Source: Arabidopsis thaliana (lineage: Eukaryota; Streptophyta; Magnoliopsida; Brassicales; Brassicaceae). From it: a DNA stretch of 64,000 nucleotides. Position 1 is the first letter of the stretch, and every line of letters begins with the position of its first letter. Made by a program: the position numbers and the translations under genes. Below, one piece after another: positions 63,403-64,000 of this stretch. Under the pieces are notes generated by a model. That model saw only the letters and a list, made by a program, of their open reading frames with translations. It had not been told where the DNA came from and ran no database searches. The DNA lies in contig NC_003071.7 of NCBI RefSeq assembly GCF_000001735.4, forward strand, positions 15,599,443-15,663,442, written 5' to 3'.

Positions 63403-64000
63403 TTAAGTTGCATCTGAGTACCAAGAAAACTCATTACCAAACTGGGATTCTTCTTTATGACTTGAGGTTGAAGCAACAACACTTGCTTCACCAGAAGAAA
63501 CATCTTTGAGCTTTGAACTTGAATCAGCTTCTTCCGTGGAGGCAACATTTTCAGTTGCATGGTCAGTTTTTCCTTCATCCACGGCTCCACTATCATGAGT
63601 TTCTTCTTCTTCTTCCTTGGAGGCTGAAGTGCAAACCGATGATATGCAAGAAACTTCAGATGAACTTGATCCCTCCGAACTGCGTGACCCTTTAATGAAT
63701 TCAAGTTTCTTCATCAGAAGCTTTAGTCTCTTCTCTGCTTTTTCCCTCAATCTGATCTCTTCTTTCAGATTACGCTCCAACTCTTCCATCTGTTTCCAAG
63801 AGATTAAAGGTTGTCTTTGAGTAAAACAAAAACCAAATCCAGATCAACACTACAACTACTTTGAAACAACACCTTTTTGGTCCAAGAAACGAGAACAGAG
63901 TAAGTGATTCTTTCTTGGTTCTTGATCAAACCCTGATATTTTTAAACAAGATTAATGAAAGATAGGATTTAATCAAAGTTACCTTTCTAGTAATAAGCTC
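63403..64000 (-). CDS. Coiled-coil protein of unknown function, 3' part (cut by window edge)
   Basis: Three exons are visible: 64000-63983 (ELITRK, cut by the window), 63932-63873 (GLIKNQERITYSVLVSWTKK) and 63789-63403. The last begins MEELERNLKEEIRLREKAE followed by KRLKLLMKKLEFIKGS, a strongly charged helix likely to form a coiled coil. It is followed by a Ser/Glu-rich tail with SRSSEGSSSSEVSC and ends NEFSWYSDAT before the stop. All junctions keep phase, so the frame passes through the Met of the last exon, which need not be a start. I do not recognise a domain. It probably corresponds to At2g37300. Confidence 0.75.

Overview
The window is plant nuclear DNA and matches Arabidopsis thaliana chromosome 2, long arm. 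I recognise the gene order as the At2g37130 to At2g37300 interval. This rests on remembered protein sequences and locus order, not on a search; another accession or a very close relative would look the same. The signs are short GT-AG introns of about 80-300 bp, AT-rich spacers, compact divergent promoters, telo-box and site II motifs at ribosomal-protein genes, and recognisable proteins such as PIP2;2, PIP2;3, LOG3, TTG2 and ABCG33. No CRISPR array, operon or bacterial feature is present.

Layout, left to right: 5' end of class III peroxidase PER21 (-, cut by the window edge); AT-rich spacer; terpene synthase relic (+); RING-H2 gene with a long 5'-UTR intron (-); divergent WDR20/CreC-like WD40 gene (+); the aquaporin pair PIP2;2 (-) and PIP2;3 (+), an inverted duplication; RPL12 (-) divergent from a small membrane protein gene (+); CASP-like gene (-); a 44-bp perfect hairpin; cytokinin-activating LOG3 (-); an 8-kb gene-poor stretch; chloroplast RNA-binding CP29B (-); a mitochondrial-type PPR gene (-); a plastid peroxiredoxin-like gene (-) divergent from adenylate kinase (+); an H/ACA snoRNA-like locus; WRKY44/TTG2 (+); an RNase H-like relic; RPS5 (-); the full-size ABC transporter ABCG33 (+); a Rab-GAP/TBC gene (-); and the 3' end of a coiled-coil gene (-).

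The genes are mostly independent housekeeping or developmental genes. Links are local: divergent pairs share promoters (RING/WD40, RPL12/small membrane protein, peroxiredoxin-like/adenylate kinase), and the two PIP2 genes are paralogues that appear to have exchanged sequence.

The most unusual signal I found is a repeated microstructure. At seven places a short direct repeat of about 10-17 bp flanks only a few bases plus a poly(A) run, the footprint expected of extremely 5'-truncated retroposition. One copy duplicated a 5' splice site inside the RING domain of the RING-H2 gene and leaves a second donor exactly 36 nt downstream, in frame. Other points worth checking are a 363-bp identical tract in the PIP2 pair that includes a whole intron, two GC-AG introns in one gene, the perfect hairpin, and the H/ACA-like RNA.
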